A stretch of DNA of 64,000 bases from contig JADJWZ010000003.1 of the NCBI GenBank assembly GCA_016716125.1, forward strand, positions 230,985-294,984. The letters are read 5' to 3'. The notes below the pieces were generated by a model. That model saw only the letters and a program-made list of their open reading frames with translations. It had not been told where the DNA came from and made no database searches. Source of the DNA: Ignavibacteria bacterium (GTDB lineage Bacteria > Bacteroidota > Ignavibacteria > Tepidaquicellales > Tepidaquicellaceae). Position numbers and translations under genes: made by a program. Below are positions 27,312-37,064 of the stretch, piece by piece (the stretch's first letter is position 1; the number at the start of each line of letters is the position of its first letter).

Positions 27312-27953
27312 ATGTATTTAATAGAACTGAACGAATTAATAGAAGGCGGCGAGAATGACAGTGTGGAATTCAAGCGAAAATTTTCTTCACCGGAAAAAAT
27401 TGCAAAGGAGATGATTGCATTTGCCAATTCCAAAGGCGGCAGACTGATCTTCGGAGTAGATGATGATAAAAGCATTGTAGGAGTTGAAAGCGAGAAAGGC
27501 GAGCTTGAGCTTATTTCAACTGCCGCAAAATTTTACTGTGAACCGGAGATAGAATTTCATACGGACATTCTGCTGCTTAGGGGGAAGGATATTGTGGTGG
27601 TAACTATAGAAGAAAGCAAGAACAAGCCTCATATGCTTTTTACCGATGATGCAGAGAAGGGGCAGAAAGTATATATCAGATTCAAAGACAGGAGCATGCT
27701 GGCATCAAAAGAGACGGTAAAGATCCTGAAAAATTCAAATGCCGACTCACCGCCGCTTCAGATCTCAGTTGGGGATATTGAAAAAGCGTTGTTTGAATTT
27801 CTGAATAAGAACGAAAGGATAACCGTAAAAGGTTTTAAAAAACTTGCGAATATTTCGGAAAGAAGAGCAAGCAGGACACTTGTTAATTTAGTAAAAGCAA
27901 AAGTAATCAGACATCATTTTTTCGGAACGGAAGATTATTTCACTTTATTCTGA
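27312..27953 (+). CDS. AlbA_2/Schlafen-type nucleic-acid-binding regulator
   Basis: The 213-residue protein has an N-terminal AlbA_2 (divergent AAA-4/Schlafen-like) domain: NDSVEFKRKF, EMIAFANSKGGRLIFGVDD, and a VYIRFKDRSMLAS segment. The C-terminal about 60 residues look like a winged helix (FLNKNERITVKGFKKLANISERRA). Such proteins are putative transcription regulators. It follows ruvX by 39 nt but there is no evidence of a shared role. Confidence 0.78.
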   Translation: MYLIELNELIEGGENDSVEFKRKFSSPEKIAKEMIAFANSKGGRLIFGVDDDKSIVGVESEKGELELISTAAKFYCEPEIEFHTDILLLRGKDIVVVTIEESKNKPHMLFTDDAEKGQKVYIRFKDRSMLASKETVKILKNSNADSPPLQISVGDIEKALFEFLNKNERITVKGFKKLANISERRASRTLVNLVKAKVIRHHFFGTEDYFTLF

Positions 27954-27972
27954 ATTCAAAAAATATTCACGA

Positions 27973-29586
27973 TTATCTTTTCGAAAGCGTTTCACAGACT
28001 TTCTTAGAATTCTTTTTTGCATTATTTAATAATTCATCAGCTTCCGTTAAAATATTTTTTTTGTACTCTTCATCTTCTATACCCGGAAGATTTATCTCGA
28101 CGTTTTTAAAAGCTCCCCAGATACCTGTTTCCAGAGACTTTGCGCCGACTTCCAGATCGCTTTTGGATGAAATATTTCCTTGTTTTGCCATTTTTAACAT
28201 CCACTCCCATGCTGAATCCGAGATCCTCATTACAGACATCGGAATATTGACTGCTTTTTTCAAACCTTCCTGCATTAATTCATTTCGGATCTTCTGTTCA
28301 TTCTCAGTTTTTTTCGGCATCTTCATTGCGATCATATAATCATTAAATGCATTTGTATCCGCATCTATCATCGGGATAAGTTCTTTCATTTTGTTATGAA
28401 GCTGCGGAATTAGTTTTCGCATAGTGCTGTCGAGATGTTCAAATTTTTTATTACCAAAACTCATCCATCCCACCATAGCGCCGAGAGCGGCGCCGAGAGC
28501 GGCGATCAAAGCGGAAACACTTCCGCCTCCGGGCGCTGAGGTCCTTGCTCCTACAAGTTCGACAAAATCTCTTACAGAAAGAGACGCAAGAGGCTCAGCG
28601 GCTTTTTCCTCAATCATATATTCAATAATCCTTTTATCCGGATCAAATTCTGAAATTGAAGACAAACCGAGCCGGTCAATTACCAGCCTGATCTTTTGTC
28701 TTTCATCAATTATAAAAAGGTTTTCCTTTTTCATGTAAAACTCAGCTGCCATCAGCATTGCTTCAAGAGGAATAAGTCCGACGAGTTCACTTCCGCAAAC
28801 AGCAAGATTCATTTCACGAGCATCCTTTACACATTCTTCAAAAGCAATATGAGGAGGAGTAATTGTGTAATTATCAAGATTTACTGAGACCTGAGCAAGA
28901 TTATATTCTTCTACATACCAACCGATTCCTTTCACGGCTTTAAGTCTTCCCGGGGAATCCTTTCTTCCCTGTTCACGGATATTCAAAGCGATTTTGTGCG
29001 CCTGTTCTTTCGTGCCGAGAATATTAATATTATAAGCGATTAGAAAAAATCTCGAACCTGTAACAGTCGCTCCTGATTCAGGAATAAATTCCTGCGGTCC
29101 GAAATCAGGTTTCCATTCGGGTTTATAAATTTTATTTTTAATTCCTTCGTATTCACCCGAGCGAATTTGCTTAAGCATTTTTCTGTCGGGATTTGATGAA
29201 GCTTCTTCATAAAGATATACAGGGACTCCGAGTTCTTCGCCGACTCTTTTGCCGTACTGTTTAGAACATTCCACACAATCTTCGGTAGTTACATTTGCAA
29301 CTGGTACAAAAGGAACTACATCGACTGCCCCCATTCTCGGATGTTCACCCGAGTGCTTTGACATGTCAATTAATTCATATGCTGTTTTCGAAAACTGAAA
29401 TGCAGCTTCGACAACAGATTCCGGATCGCCGACAAAAGTAAAAACAGTTCTGTTGGTTGATTTGCCGGGATCTACATCGAGCAGAGTTACACCGCTGATT
29501 TTTCTGACTGCGTCAGCGCAGGAGTTAATTATTTTTTCATCTCTTCCTTCTGAAATGTTAGGTACGCACTCTACGATTTTTTTCAT
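27973..29586 (-). CDS. ftcD: Bifunctional glutamate formiminotransferase / formimino-THF cyclodeaminase
   Basis: The 537-residue protein joins two domains. Residues 1-300 are the formiminotransferase (VECVPNISEGRD, HSGEHPRMGAVD, GVPVYLYEEA), and about 330-537 are the cyclodeaminase helical domain (RTSAPGGGSVSALIAALGAALGAMV). It moves the formimino group of formiminoglutamate to THF and then releases ammonia, linking histidine breakdown to the folate pool. The fused form is known from animals and Bacteroidota-like bacteria. No hut genes are adjacent. Confidence 0.92.
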   Translation of the reverse strand: MKKIVECVPNISEGRDEKIINSCADAVRKISGVTLLDVDPGKSTNRTVFTFVGDPESVVEAAFQFSKTAYELIDMSKHSGEHPRMGAVDVVPFVPVANVTTEDCVECSKQYGKRVGEELGVPVYLYEEASSNPDRKMLKQIRSGEYEGIKNKIYKPEWKPDFGPQEFIPESGATVTGSRFFLIAYNINILGTKEQAHKIALNIREQGRKDSPGRLKAVKGIGWYVEEYNLAQVSVNLDNYTITPPHIAFEECVKDAREMNLAVCGSELVGLIPLEAMLMAAEFYMKKENLFIIDERQKIRLVIDRLGLSSISEFDPDKRIIEYMIEEKAAEPLASLSVRDFVELVGARTSAPGGGSVSALIAALGAALGAMVGWMSFGNKKFEHLDSTMRKLIPQLHNKMKELIPMIDADTNAFNDYMIAMKMPKKTENEQKIRNELMQEGLKKAVNIPMSVMRISDSAWEWMLKMAKQGNISSKSDLEVGAKSLETGIWGAFKNVEINLPGIEDEEYKKNILTEADELLNNAKKNSKKVCETLSKR

Positions 29587-29606
29587 AAATAAAGAGTTTA
29601 AATTTT

Positions 29607-30332
29607 TTAATTGAGTTTTCTGCAGATAACAAAAACCCGTTCTGAGCTTTTGCTTATCTTGTTTCCGTATTCATCAGCTGTTTCAAGAATGCGGAAATAA
29701 TTTTTCAGGGCATCAAAGATTTTAATGTTTTCAAAAGAAGCTTCCTTTATATTGGTTTCGTGAAGTTTAAAATCATCTGACTTAATATTTTCAAACACTT
29801 TCAGATTCCAGTTGAAAACATTCAGAGAAATTTTTTTCACATCTGCTATCAGATAACTTTTTCCGAAACTGTTAACAACCGGAGATATCTCGGAAATTAA
29901 AAATAACTTATATAAAGTATTAAAATCAAAAATGAAAAGACCTTTATCATTTAGAGAATTAAAAGCATTTCTAAAGACTTTTCTCCAGTCATTAAAAAGC
30001 AGAATGTGATTAATAGTATCGTAAATACAAAATACAACGTCGGTTTTTTCTTTCGGTATGAACTCCCTGATATCACCTTTGAATAACTTTGATCTGTCAA
30101 TTTTATCAGCGGCAATGTTCAGCATGCTTTCGTTTATATCAACACCGGAAGTCTGATAATGCCGTGACAAATAAAGAAGATTATTCCCTGTACCGCATCC
30201 TAACTCGAAGACAGATTCTGCTGAACTGTTATATTCGGATATTTTTTTATGGACATATTTAATTTTTTCATCAGAACTTCCGAGAACTTCATCATAGAAT
30301 TCAGCGACATTATCATAACCCGTATTCTTCAA
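29607..30332 (-). CDS. Class I SAM-dependent methyltransferase
   Basis: The 241-residue protein has motif I VFELGCGTGNNLLYL, SGVDINESML after strand 2 and a DIREFIPKEKTDVVFCIYDTINH segment. Its overall layout is that of small-molecule or ubiquinone-type methyltransferases with a C-terminal beta-rich insert. The substrate is unknown. It sits 4 nt downstream of the HAD phosphatase gene and 20 nt from ftcD, probably in one - strand unit. Confidence 0.8.
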   Translation of the reverse strand: MKNTGYDNVAEFYDEVLGSSDEKIKYVHKKISEYNSSAESVFELGCGTGNNLLYLSRHYQTSGVDINESMLNIAADKIDRSKLFKGDIREFIPKEKTDVVFCIYDTINHILLFNDWRKVFRNAFNSLNDKGLFIFDFNTLYKLFLISEISPVVNSFGKSYLIADVKKISLNVFNWNLKVFENIKSDDFKLHETNIKEASFENIKIFDALKNYFRILETADEYGNKISKSSERVFVICRKLN

Positions 30333-30336
30333 CAGC

Positions 30337-31197
30337 TCAATTCAAATTGTCATAAAATTTCTGAAGAAAATGCCCGATGCCGTCATCTTCGTTGGACTTA
30401 TCCGTAATGTAATCAGCTATATCTTTAAGTTCATCAACAGCATTATCGAGCGCAATATTCGTCCCGCCAAATTCAAACAGGTCTTTATCATTATACCAGT
30501 CTCCAAACACCATTACTTCTTCTTTCTTAAGTTTGAGATGTTTTGAAAGAATCTTCAGACCGGTATTTTTGTTGATACCTTTGCGCGTGATTTCAATATT
30601 ATATACACCCTGAAAAGACTGTGATCTGAAATATTTTACCTTAAGATACATACCAAAAGGCAGACGCATTTTCCTCTGAACTTCACGCATATTATTTCTG
30701 TCATTTCCCGTCATTATGATTTCAAGTACATTATCAAGATAATCTTCATAAGAATCTACCAGCGAATAAGTGGTTCCGAATCTTGTCATAAAATCCTTTA
30801 CCACGGAATTATCTTCAGTATAAACAATTCTGTCATTATAGCATAAAGCAATTTTCAGATAATATTTTTCAGCGAGTCGCAAACACTTTTCAACATATTT
30901 TCTGTCAATTACTGATCTGTTCAGTATTATTTTGTTGTCTTTATCCTGAATGAGAGAGCCATTGAGAGAAATGAACGGGATTGATACGTCAAGCTCTGCG
31001 GCAATCGGAATTATGGAAGAGTGAACTCTTTGAGAAGCAAATGAAAGCAGAATATTTTTATTCTTTAATTTTCTGACTAACTGTTTTGTAAGGTCGCCGA
31101 CTTCATTTTTACTTGAAACAATAGTCCCGTCTATATCAGAAACTATAAGTTTTATTTTATTAAATCTTTCTTTTAATTCATTAAATGATAAACTCAA
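30337..31197 (-). CDS. Cof-type HAD-superfamily phosphatase
   Basis: The 286-residue protein has HAD motif I DIDGTIVSS, motif II-like LLSFASQR, and motif IV GDWYNDKDLFEFGG with a C2-type cap (about 90-200). Cof/YbhA-type enzymes dephosphorylate sugar phosphates, PLP or flavin precursors. The substrate cannot be determined. Upstream lies a 224-bp AT-rich gap before the preA gene end. Confidence 0.82.
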   Translation of the reverse strand: MSLSFNELKERFNKIKLIVSDIDGTIVSSKNEVGDLTKQLVRKLKNKNILLSFASQRVHSSIIPIAAELDVSIPFISLNGSLIQDKDNKIILNRSVIDRKYVEKCLRLAEKYYLKIALCYNDRIVYTEDNSVVKDFMTRFGTTYSLVDSYEDYLDNVLEIIMTGNDRNNMREVQRKMRLPFGMYLKVKYFRSQSFQGVYNIEITRKGINKNTGLKILSKHLKLKKEEVMVFGDWYNDKDLFEFGGTNIALDNAVDELKDIADYITDKSNEDDGIGHFLQKFYDNLN

Positions 31198-31421
31198 TTC
31201 TTAAATATTAATTATTTCCAAAAATTTTATACGGATCAGTAAAGAGCAGACAGGCAGAAAAGGTATATAAGAGATTTTTAATTTTTTTAATAATACTCAG
31301 AATATAAAAGATTTTCAAAGTAATTTTAATAACACAGACAAAAACTAAAACAAAAAACTGACAGGTTATGAAAATAAATTTAACATAGTAAAAAAACCAA
31401 AACACTCAAATGTAAATATGA

Positions 31422-32747
31422 TCAGGGTTTTTTCAATGCCGACATTGGATCCGGAACGAAGTGGTGAAGTCCTCCGGCAAGAGGATCATCAAACGATACA
31501 GGAATATTTCCGCTGTCTGTCCTGTCTTTCCATGTCTCTGATGACTTACCGTTATCTGTTCTGATCATTGAGATGCAGTTTTCAACCGGACAAACGAGCG
31601 AACACAAATTACAGCCGACACAGTTTTCATCAATAATAAAAGGAACTCTTGTTCCGTTTTCGGATAATCCAATAGCCTGATGAGCGCCGTCTTCACATGC
31701 AATATAACAAAGCTGACATCCTATACATTTATCTTTATTGATCTCAGCAATGATCTTATAATTCAGATTAAGATTTTCCCAGTTTATAACATTAGGTATT
31801 GCTTTACCGACCATGTCATTAACGGTTTTGAAGTTTTTCTCTTTCATATAAGACTCAAAGCCCGGTATAATCTCACGTATAATACCGAAACCGTAATGCA
31901 TGACAGCTGTACAAACCTGAACGGATGATGCGCCCAGGAGAATAAATTCCACGGCGTCTCTCCAGTTTTCAATTCCTCCGATGCCGGAAATAGGAATGCC
32001 GATACCTGATTCCTGCGAACAATTTTTTACCATATTCAGAGCTATTGGTTTTACAGCCGGACCGCAATAGCCGCCGTTAGTACTTTTACCGTCAACGATC
32101 GGATAAGGGACGAAATTGTCGATATCAATTCCGACAATACTCTGAATTGTATTAATTAAAGAGATAGCGTCACCGCCGCCCTGTCTTGCGGCAATTCCCG
32201 GTTCAGTAATGTCTGTAATGTTTGGGGTAAGTTTTACTATGACCGGAGTCTTGGCGACTTCCTTAACCCAGGAGACAATCAGTTTTAGAATATCCGGTTC
32301 CTGTCCTACAGCGGAGCCCATTCCTCTTTCACACATACCGTGCGGGCAGCCGAAGTTAAGTTCGATTCCGTCAACGCCGGCATTTTCGACATCTTTGACA
32401 ATCTGATGCCATTCGCTTTTTGATTCTACCATAAGCGAAGCGATAACGGCATGATCCGGAAAATATTTTTTTACTTCTTCAATTTCACGCAGATTATCTT
32501 TAAGCGGTCTGTCGGTAATGAGTTCGATATTATTGAAACCGATCATTCTGCTGTCTCTGTAATTTACTGATCCGTATCTGCTGGAGACATTAATCACGGG
32601 CACACCGAGAGTTTTCCATACAGCGCCGCCCCATCCGAGATCGAAAGCTTTCATTATCTGGTAACCTGAGTTAGTAGGCGGAGCTGAAGCCAGCCAGAAA
32701 GGGTTTGGAGCTTTAATACCTGCGAAATTTATTTTAAGATCCGGCAT
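31422..32747 (-). CDS. preA: NAD-dependent dihydropyrimidine dehydrogenase, FMN/Fe-S subunit
   Basis: The 441-residue protein has an N-terminal DHODH-like FMN barrel (GIKAPNPFWLASAPPTN, NFGCPHGMCERGMG, VKLTPNITD) and a C-terminal pair of 4Fe-4S motifs, CIGCQLCYIACEDGAH and CVGCNLCSLVCPVENC. With PreT it reduces uracil and thymine using NADH, the first step of reductive pyrimidine catabolism. The preT gene lies 132 nt upstream. The intergenic stretch contains a short palindromic element. Confidence 0.93.
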   Translation of the reverse strand: MPDLKINFAGIKAPNPFWLASAPPTNSGYQIMKAFDLGWGGAVWKTLGVPVINVSSRYGSVNYRDSRMIGFNNIELITDRPLKDNLREIEEVKKYFPDHAVIASLMVESKSEWHQIVKDVENAGVDGIELNFGCPHGMCERGMGSAVGQEPDILKLIVSWVKEVAKTPVIVKLTPNITDITEPGIAARQGGGDAISLINTIQSIVGIDIDNFVPYPIVDGKSTNGGYCGPAVKPIALNMVKNCSQESGIGIPISGIGGIENWRDAVEFILLGASSVQVCTAVMHYGFGIIREIIPGFESYMKEKNFKTVNDMVGKAIPNVINWENLNLNYKIIAEINKDKCIGCQLCYIACEDGAHQAIGLSENGTRVPFIIDENCVGCNLCSLVCPVENCISMIRTDNGKSSETWKDRTDSGNIPVSFDDPLAGGLHHFVPDPMSALKKP

Positions 32748-32765
32748 ATGCTAAATAGTTTTAGT

Positions 32766-32789
32766 ATCTGACAAAAAAACCTGTCAGAT
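32766..32789. repeat. ACCTGTCAG-type inverted repeat in the preT-preA gap
   Basis: An 8-bp stem ATCTGACA / TGTCAGAT encloses eight bases. Related sequences occur at 32861-32872 (AACCTGACAGGT) and 31358-31367 (CTGACAGGTT), so three copies of the motif lie around preA. They may be operator sites or a dispersed intergenic repeat. Confidence 0.45.
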
Positions 32790-32879
32790 TATAATTTTTT
32801 GAAAATGTATAATTAAATCTACAGTTAATATTCTTTAAAACTTATTGTTTAAATTCTAAAAACCTGACAGGTCCGGCGC

Positions 32880-34202
32880 TCACGACAAAAACCCGATTAT
32901 ACCTGCCGCAGCCGCTTTTGCTTCCGCAACTGCATTTACAACTTCCTGTCCTCCGCTGATTACATCCCCTGCGGAAAAATATTTCGGATTCGTAGTCTGA
33001 TAAGTCTTCTCATTTACTTTTATCCTTCCTTTGTTATCAGTTTCCAGTCCCGGTATATTTGTCATGACTTCCGACTGTTTAAGCTGTCCCGTAGCTTTTA
33101 TTACCATATCGCACTCAATAGTAAATTCCGTTCCTTCCAGCATTTCTAACTTGCCGTTAGCTGATTGTGTTTGTATGAATTTTACTCCGCTTACTTTATC
33201 TGTTCCCGTAATTTCCACAGGTGAAACATTGAATAACCCTTCTACACCTGATCTTTTTGCAATTTCAAATTCAAAATCATAAGCTCCCATTTCTTCACGT
33301 CCTCTTCTGTAAGCAAGTATTACTTTTCCTGCGCCGAGCTTTGCTGATTCTGATGCAGCATCCATTGCCGTATTGCCGCCGCCCAATACAATTACTACAT
33401 TTCCGGTTTCTGTCATGTGATGATTCATCCGCAGCTCCGAGATAAACTCAACTGCGCCGAAACAGTTTTTAAGATTTTCTCCTTTAATATTTACAGGATT
33501 TGTTTTACCCAGACCAATTCCTAAAAACACAGCATCGTAAACTTTCTCGAGATTTTGAAAATCTTCTTTCGAAGAAATATAAGTATTGTAAATTATATTG
33601 AATCCGAGCTGTTCCTGTAAATAATTTACTTCTTCAAGCGCTTCTTCATTTGTGATCTTATAAGGCGCTACTCCGTAAAGAGCAAGTCCGGACGGCTTAT
33701 CCTTTGCTTCAAATATATCAACTTCAATTCCCGATCTCCTGAGTTCGCATGCGCATGAAATTCCTGCAGGACCTGCTCCGATCACCGCTGCTTTTTTACC
33801 GTTTGGATCCCCGCTTTCAAAAAATTTAATTTTATTTCTGATAGCATTTGAAGTTGCAAAATTCTGAAGCCTGCCGATCTCAATCGGTTTGACTTCCTGA
33901 AGATTATAAACGCAAGCGCCTTCGCATAAAACTTCAGTAGGACAGACTTTTCCGCATGCATTGCCAAGATAATTGGAATCATAAATTGTCTTTGCAGAAC
34001 CAGTTACATTTCCTGTGCTTATCTGCCTGATGAATAATGGTATGTCAATTCTTGTAGGGCATGCCGATACGCATGGCGCGTCGTAACAAAACAGGCATCT
34101 CGAGCTTTCATAATACGCCTGTGTTTCATTCATCAGAGGTTTTATCTGTGTGAAATTCTTTTCAAATTCCTCTTTGCTGTTCGGCTTTTTATATTCCGGC
34201 AT
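32880..34202 (-). CDS. preT: NAD-dependent dihydropyrimidine dehydrogenase, flavin subunit
   Basis: The 440-residue protein begins with a cysteine-rich Fe-S region (CLFCYDAPCVSACPTRIDIP) and then FAD and NAD(P) domains (VIGAGPAGISCACELR; VLGGGNTAMDAA), as in glutamate synthase small subunits and PreT. It takes electrons from NADH for PreA. The last FAD-binding strand (KYFSAGDV) is present. Gene order preT-preA plus a nearby ureidopropionase supports the pyrimidine role over a GltD role. Confidence 0.92.
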   Translation of the reverse strand: MPEYKKPNSKEEFEKNFTQIKPLMNETQAYYESSRCLFCYDAPCVSACPTRIDIPLFIRQISTGNVTGSAKTIYDSNYLGNACGKVCPTEVLCEGACVYNLQEVKPIEIGRLQNFATSNAIRNKIKFFESGDPNGKKAAVIGAGPAGISCACELRRSGIEVDIFEAKDKPSGLALYGVAPYKITNEEALEEVNYLQEQLGFNIIYNTYISSKEDFQNLEKVYDAVFLGIGLGKTNPVNIKGENLKNCFGAVEFISELRMNHHMTETGNVVIVLGGGNTAMDAASESAKLGAGKVILAYRRGREEMGAYDFEFEIAKRSGVEGLFNVSPVEITGTDKVSGVKFIQTQSANGKLEMLEGTEFTIECDMVIKATGQLKQSEVMTNIPGLETDNKGRIKVNEKTYQTTNPKYFSAGDVISGGQEVVNAVAEAKAAAAGIIGFLS

Positions 34203-34285
34203 TAAAAATTTTTAAACTTTTAAAATCTGAATAAATACACTGTGTGAAACAATATGCGTAAATTTAAAACTTTATATATTTGAAA

Positions 34286-35149
34286 TCACAGTTCAGTGAT
34301 CTTTCCGTAAGTCTCAGGTCTTCTGTCTCTGAAAAACTGCCATGTGGATCTGACTTCATTTATCATTTCAAGATCAAACTCCGCTACAAGTAATTCATCA
34401 TTTTCTTCCGACGCCTGCGCAAAAATCTGTCCTCGCGGATCAGTGAAGTATGATGTCCCGTAAAATTTTCCGAGGTTCCAGGGCTTCTCAGTGCCGACCC
34501 TGTTTATACATCCCATAAAATATCCGTTGGCTGCTGCATGCGCCGGCTGTTCGAGTTTCCATAAATACTGCGAAAGACCGGCTACTGTTGCTGACGGATT
34601 ATAAACTATTTCAGCGCCGTTAAGTCCGAAGATTCTGGCGCCTTCAGGGAAGTGTCTGTCATAGCAGATATAAACTCCCACTTTGCAGTACTTTGTCTGA
34701 AATACTGGATATCCAAGATTCCCGGGTTTGAAGAAAAATTTCTCCCAGAATCCTGATGTATGCGGGATATGATTTTTTCTGTATTTGCCAAGATACTTTC
34801 CGTCTGCATCGATTACCGCTGCAGTATTATATAACACTCCCGCCTGTTCCTTTTCATAAATTGGCACGATCATCACCATATTATATTTCTTCGCATACTC
34901 CTGCATTCTCTCAACGGTCGGACCAGGAACTGATTCCGCGGATTCATACCATTGCCTGTCCTGTCCGGGACAAAAATACGGAGTGTTGAAAATTTCCTGA
35001 AGACATAAAATCTGAACACCTTGCTTACCTGCATCCTCAATATACGGAATGTGCTTCTGAACCATTGCTTCCTTTATCTCTTCTATTGTACCTTCGCCTT
35101 CGGTTAACGGAAGACTCATTTGTATCAGACCGGATTTGATTATTGACAT
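34286..35149 (-). CDS. Nitrilase-superfamily beta-ureidopropionase / N-carbamoyl amidase
   Basis: The 287-residue nitrilase-fold enzyme shows the Glu-Lys-Cys triad: E in LQEIFNTPYF, K in KYRKNHIPH and C in VYICYDRHFPEGAR. The sequence style matches beta-ureidopropionase, which hydrolyses N-carbamoyl-beta-alanine, the last step of reductive pyrimidine catabolism. It is directly upstream of preT on the same strand, which supports this. The middle enzyme, dihydropyrimidinase, is not in the window. An N-carbamoylputrescine amidase role is the alternative. Confidence 0.85.
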   Translation of the reverse strand: MSIIKSGLIQMSLPLTEGEGTIEEIKEAMVQKHIPYIEDAGKQGVQILCLQEIFNTPYFCPGQDRQWYESAESVPGPTVERMQEYAKKYNMVMIVPIYEKEQAGVLYNTAAVIDADGKYLGKYRKNHIPHTSGFWEKFFFKPGNLGYPVFQTKYCKVGVYICYDRHFPEGARIFGLNGAEIVYNPSATVAGLSQYLWKLEQPAHAAANGYFMGCINRVGTEKPWNLGKFYGTSYFTDPRGQIFAQASEENDELLVAEFDLEMINEVRSTWQFFRDRRPETYGKITEL

Positions 35150-35367
35150 ATTAAAATTTTTAACTGAAAATGTTTTTTAAAATTTTGACAGGGATTAAAA
35201 TAATTCTAATTTTATTAATAAAAAAGTTGAATATGATTTTAATGAATGCATTTTATTGGAATGTTTTAAGTTCGAAGAAATGTATTTTGTAAAATGCTTA
35301 TAGAATTTTCAGTGAAATGATTTTATTTTAATCTAATTAATTTAATAATCATGATGAACAAAAGTCG

Positions 35368-37035
35368 TTATTTCAATAACAACATTTTTCTGGTAACGCT
35401 TATATTGTCTGAAGAAAGTGTATAAAAATAAATTCCGCTGGCTAAATTACTTCCGTCGAATTCTATATGATAATTTCCGGAATTCTGACTTTCGTTCACC
35501 AGTGTGATTATATCATTTCCGAGAATATCATAAACTGTAATCCGGACAAAGCTGCTCTTTCTGATTATATAATTAATGTCCGTCTTTGGGTTAAAAGGAT
35601 TCGGGTAGTTCTGAAATAATTCATGACTTAAAACGGAAGATGAGAAGTCATCAATTCCGTCAATTACTCCCGCATAAAATATTGATGTAAATGAATTTAA
35701 TGTATCTCCGAATGTATTTCCTGAAACTGCAAATGAATTTGAAAACTGCTGCTTTGATACGCTGACAGGTATATTATCTCCCGCTATTTCCGGCAGTTGA
35801 AAGTTTCTGTCCCAATGCGACCAGCCCTGTGTGTTATAAAGTATTGAGCCGAATGAATAAAAACCGTTTATCGCCTCTGACTTACCGCAGACAAATATAC
35901 AGTTGAAATTATCAACAACAATCACTGTAGCGCTGTCATTTCCTGAAGCGGGTCCGTTATATAAATTTACCCATGAAGTATCCCCGGCAGGTGTGTATTT
36001 AATAGTTGCATAATCTTTTCCCCTCATGCTATTTACAAAACTGCTGCCTGTAACTATAACATTATTGTTCAGATCCATTTTAATTCCGGTCAAAAAATCC
36101 TCTCCGTTACCGGTTCCGTCATAAGTTTGTGACCAGTTCAAATTTCCTGTTGTGTCGTATTGAAGTACAAGATAGTCCGGACTGCCGGAAAAATTAATTA
36201 CGCCGCCTAGAGCAATTCTTTGATCTCTCAGATCTAAGCAAGTTGCTGCAATATTTCTCGGGACTGCCGTACTCCAGTTTTGTTTCCATAATAAATTTCC
36301 TGATGAATCGTATTTTATTAAAACAGTCTGTCCAAAGTCTGAAGTATCCTTACTCGTACCTGCTATATAAGCAAATTTGAAATCAATTGTACTTAGTATT
36401 TTCACCGGGACATCTTGTGATCTTCCGGCTGTTGAATCATCATAATATTTGCTCCAGATAAAATTTCCTGCGGTATCAATTTTCTGTGTAAGTATATCAT
36501 AACCGGATCCTGCGCCGGAGAATGAATATGATGTTAAATAAAGAAATTTATTTCCAAAACTGAAACTTTGAAAATCAAATGACACAGGAATGTCATCCCC
36601 GTTATTTTTAGAATCAAATTCTTTAGCCCAGATCAGAGATCCGGCAGCCGAATATTTTAAAATCAGAATATTGCTTCCGCCTGTCGAATCTGATTTCCTG
36701 CAAAGTAAATATATATCTCCGGTAATAATATCAGAAGTTATATCAACCGGCTCTTCATCATATGCGGTTGAATATACTAATACATCCTGCTGCATCCCGC
36801 TCCATAAAATATATTTTACAGTATGTATATCCCAGCCGGTAACTGAATTCTTAACCTTTCCGGTCACTATTAATAAATCCTGAGTCTGTATGTTGTCAAT
36901 ACATACTGCTGAGTCAGTATTTACATAATAGTTTCTCCAGGCTTTGAACTGAGAATAAGAATCCCCGGGTATAAAAAAAATTGAGTACAGTAAAGACAGG
37001 AACAGAATTGAAATGAAAAAAACTTTGTCTTTCAT
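35368..37035 (-). CDS. T9SS-exported beta-propeller-like protein
   Basis: The 555-residue protein has a signal peptide-like hydrophobic start, then about seven repeats with WSQTYDGTGNGEDF, WSKYYDDSTAG and WVNLYNGPASGND motifs typical of bacterial SBBP/propeller proteins. It ends with a type-A T9SS sorting domain (NYPNPFNPKTD ... GIYFYTLSSDN ... KMLLLK, about 480-555). It should be secreted and anchored or released at the surface. Its specific role is unknown. Confidence 0.8.
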   Translation of the reverse strand: MKDKVFFISILFLSLLYSIFFIPGDSYSQFKAWRNYYVNTDSAVCIDNIQTQDLLIVTGKVKNSVTGWDIHTVKYILWSGMQQDVLVYSTAYDEEPVDITSDIITGDIYLLCRKSDSTGGSNILILKYSAAGSLIWAKEFDSKNNGDDIPVSFDFQSFSFGNKFLYLTSYSFSGAGSGYDILTQKIDTAGNFIWSKYYDDSTAGRSQDVPVKILSTIDFKFAYIAGTSKDTSDFGQTVLIKYDSSGNLLWKQNWSTAVPRNIAATCLDLRDQRIALGGVINFSGSPDYLVLQYDTTGNLNWSQTYDGTGNGEDFLTGIKMDLNNNVIVTGSSFVNSMRGKDYATIKYTPAGDTSWVNLYNGPASGNDSATVIVVDNFNCIFVCGKSEAINGFYSFGSILYNTQGWSHWDRNFQLPEIAGDNIPVSVSKQQFSNSFAVSGNTFGDTLNSFTSIFYAGVIDGIDDFSSSVLSHELFQNYPNPFNPKTDINYIIRKSSFVRITVYDILGNDIITLVNESQNSGNYHIEFDGSNLASGIYFYTLSSDNISVTRKMLLLK

Positions 37036-37064
37036 ATTGCTTTAATTAAAATTAAAAAAACCTA

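Noticed and set aside
31208..31405. 65-residue hydrophobic frame on the - strand
   Set aside because: It is a chance open frame in AT-rich intergenic DNA: Phe/Ile/Lys-rich, without recognisable motif, ribosome-binding site or typical codon use.
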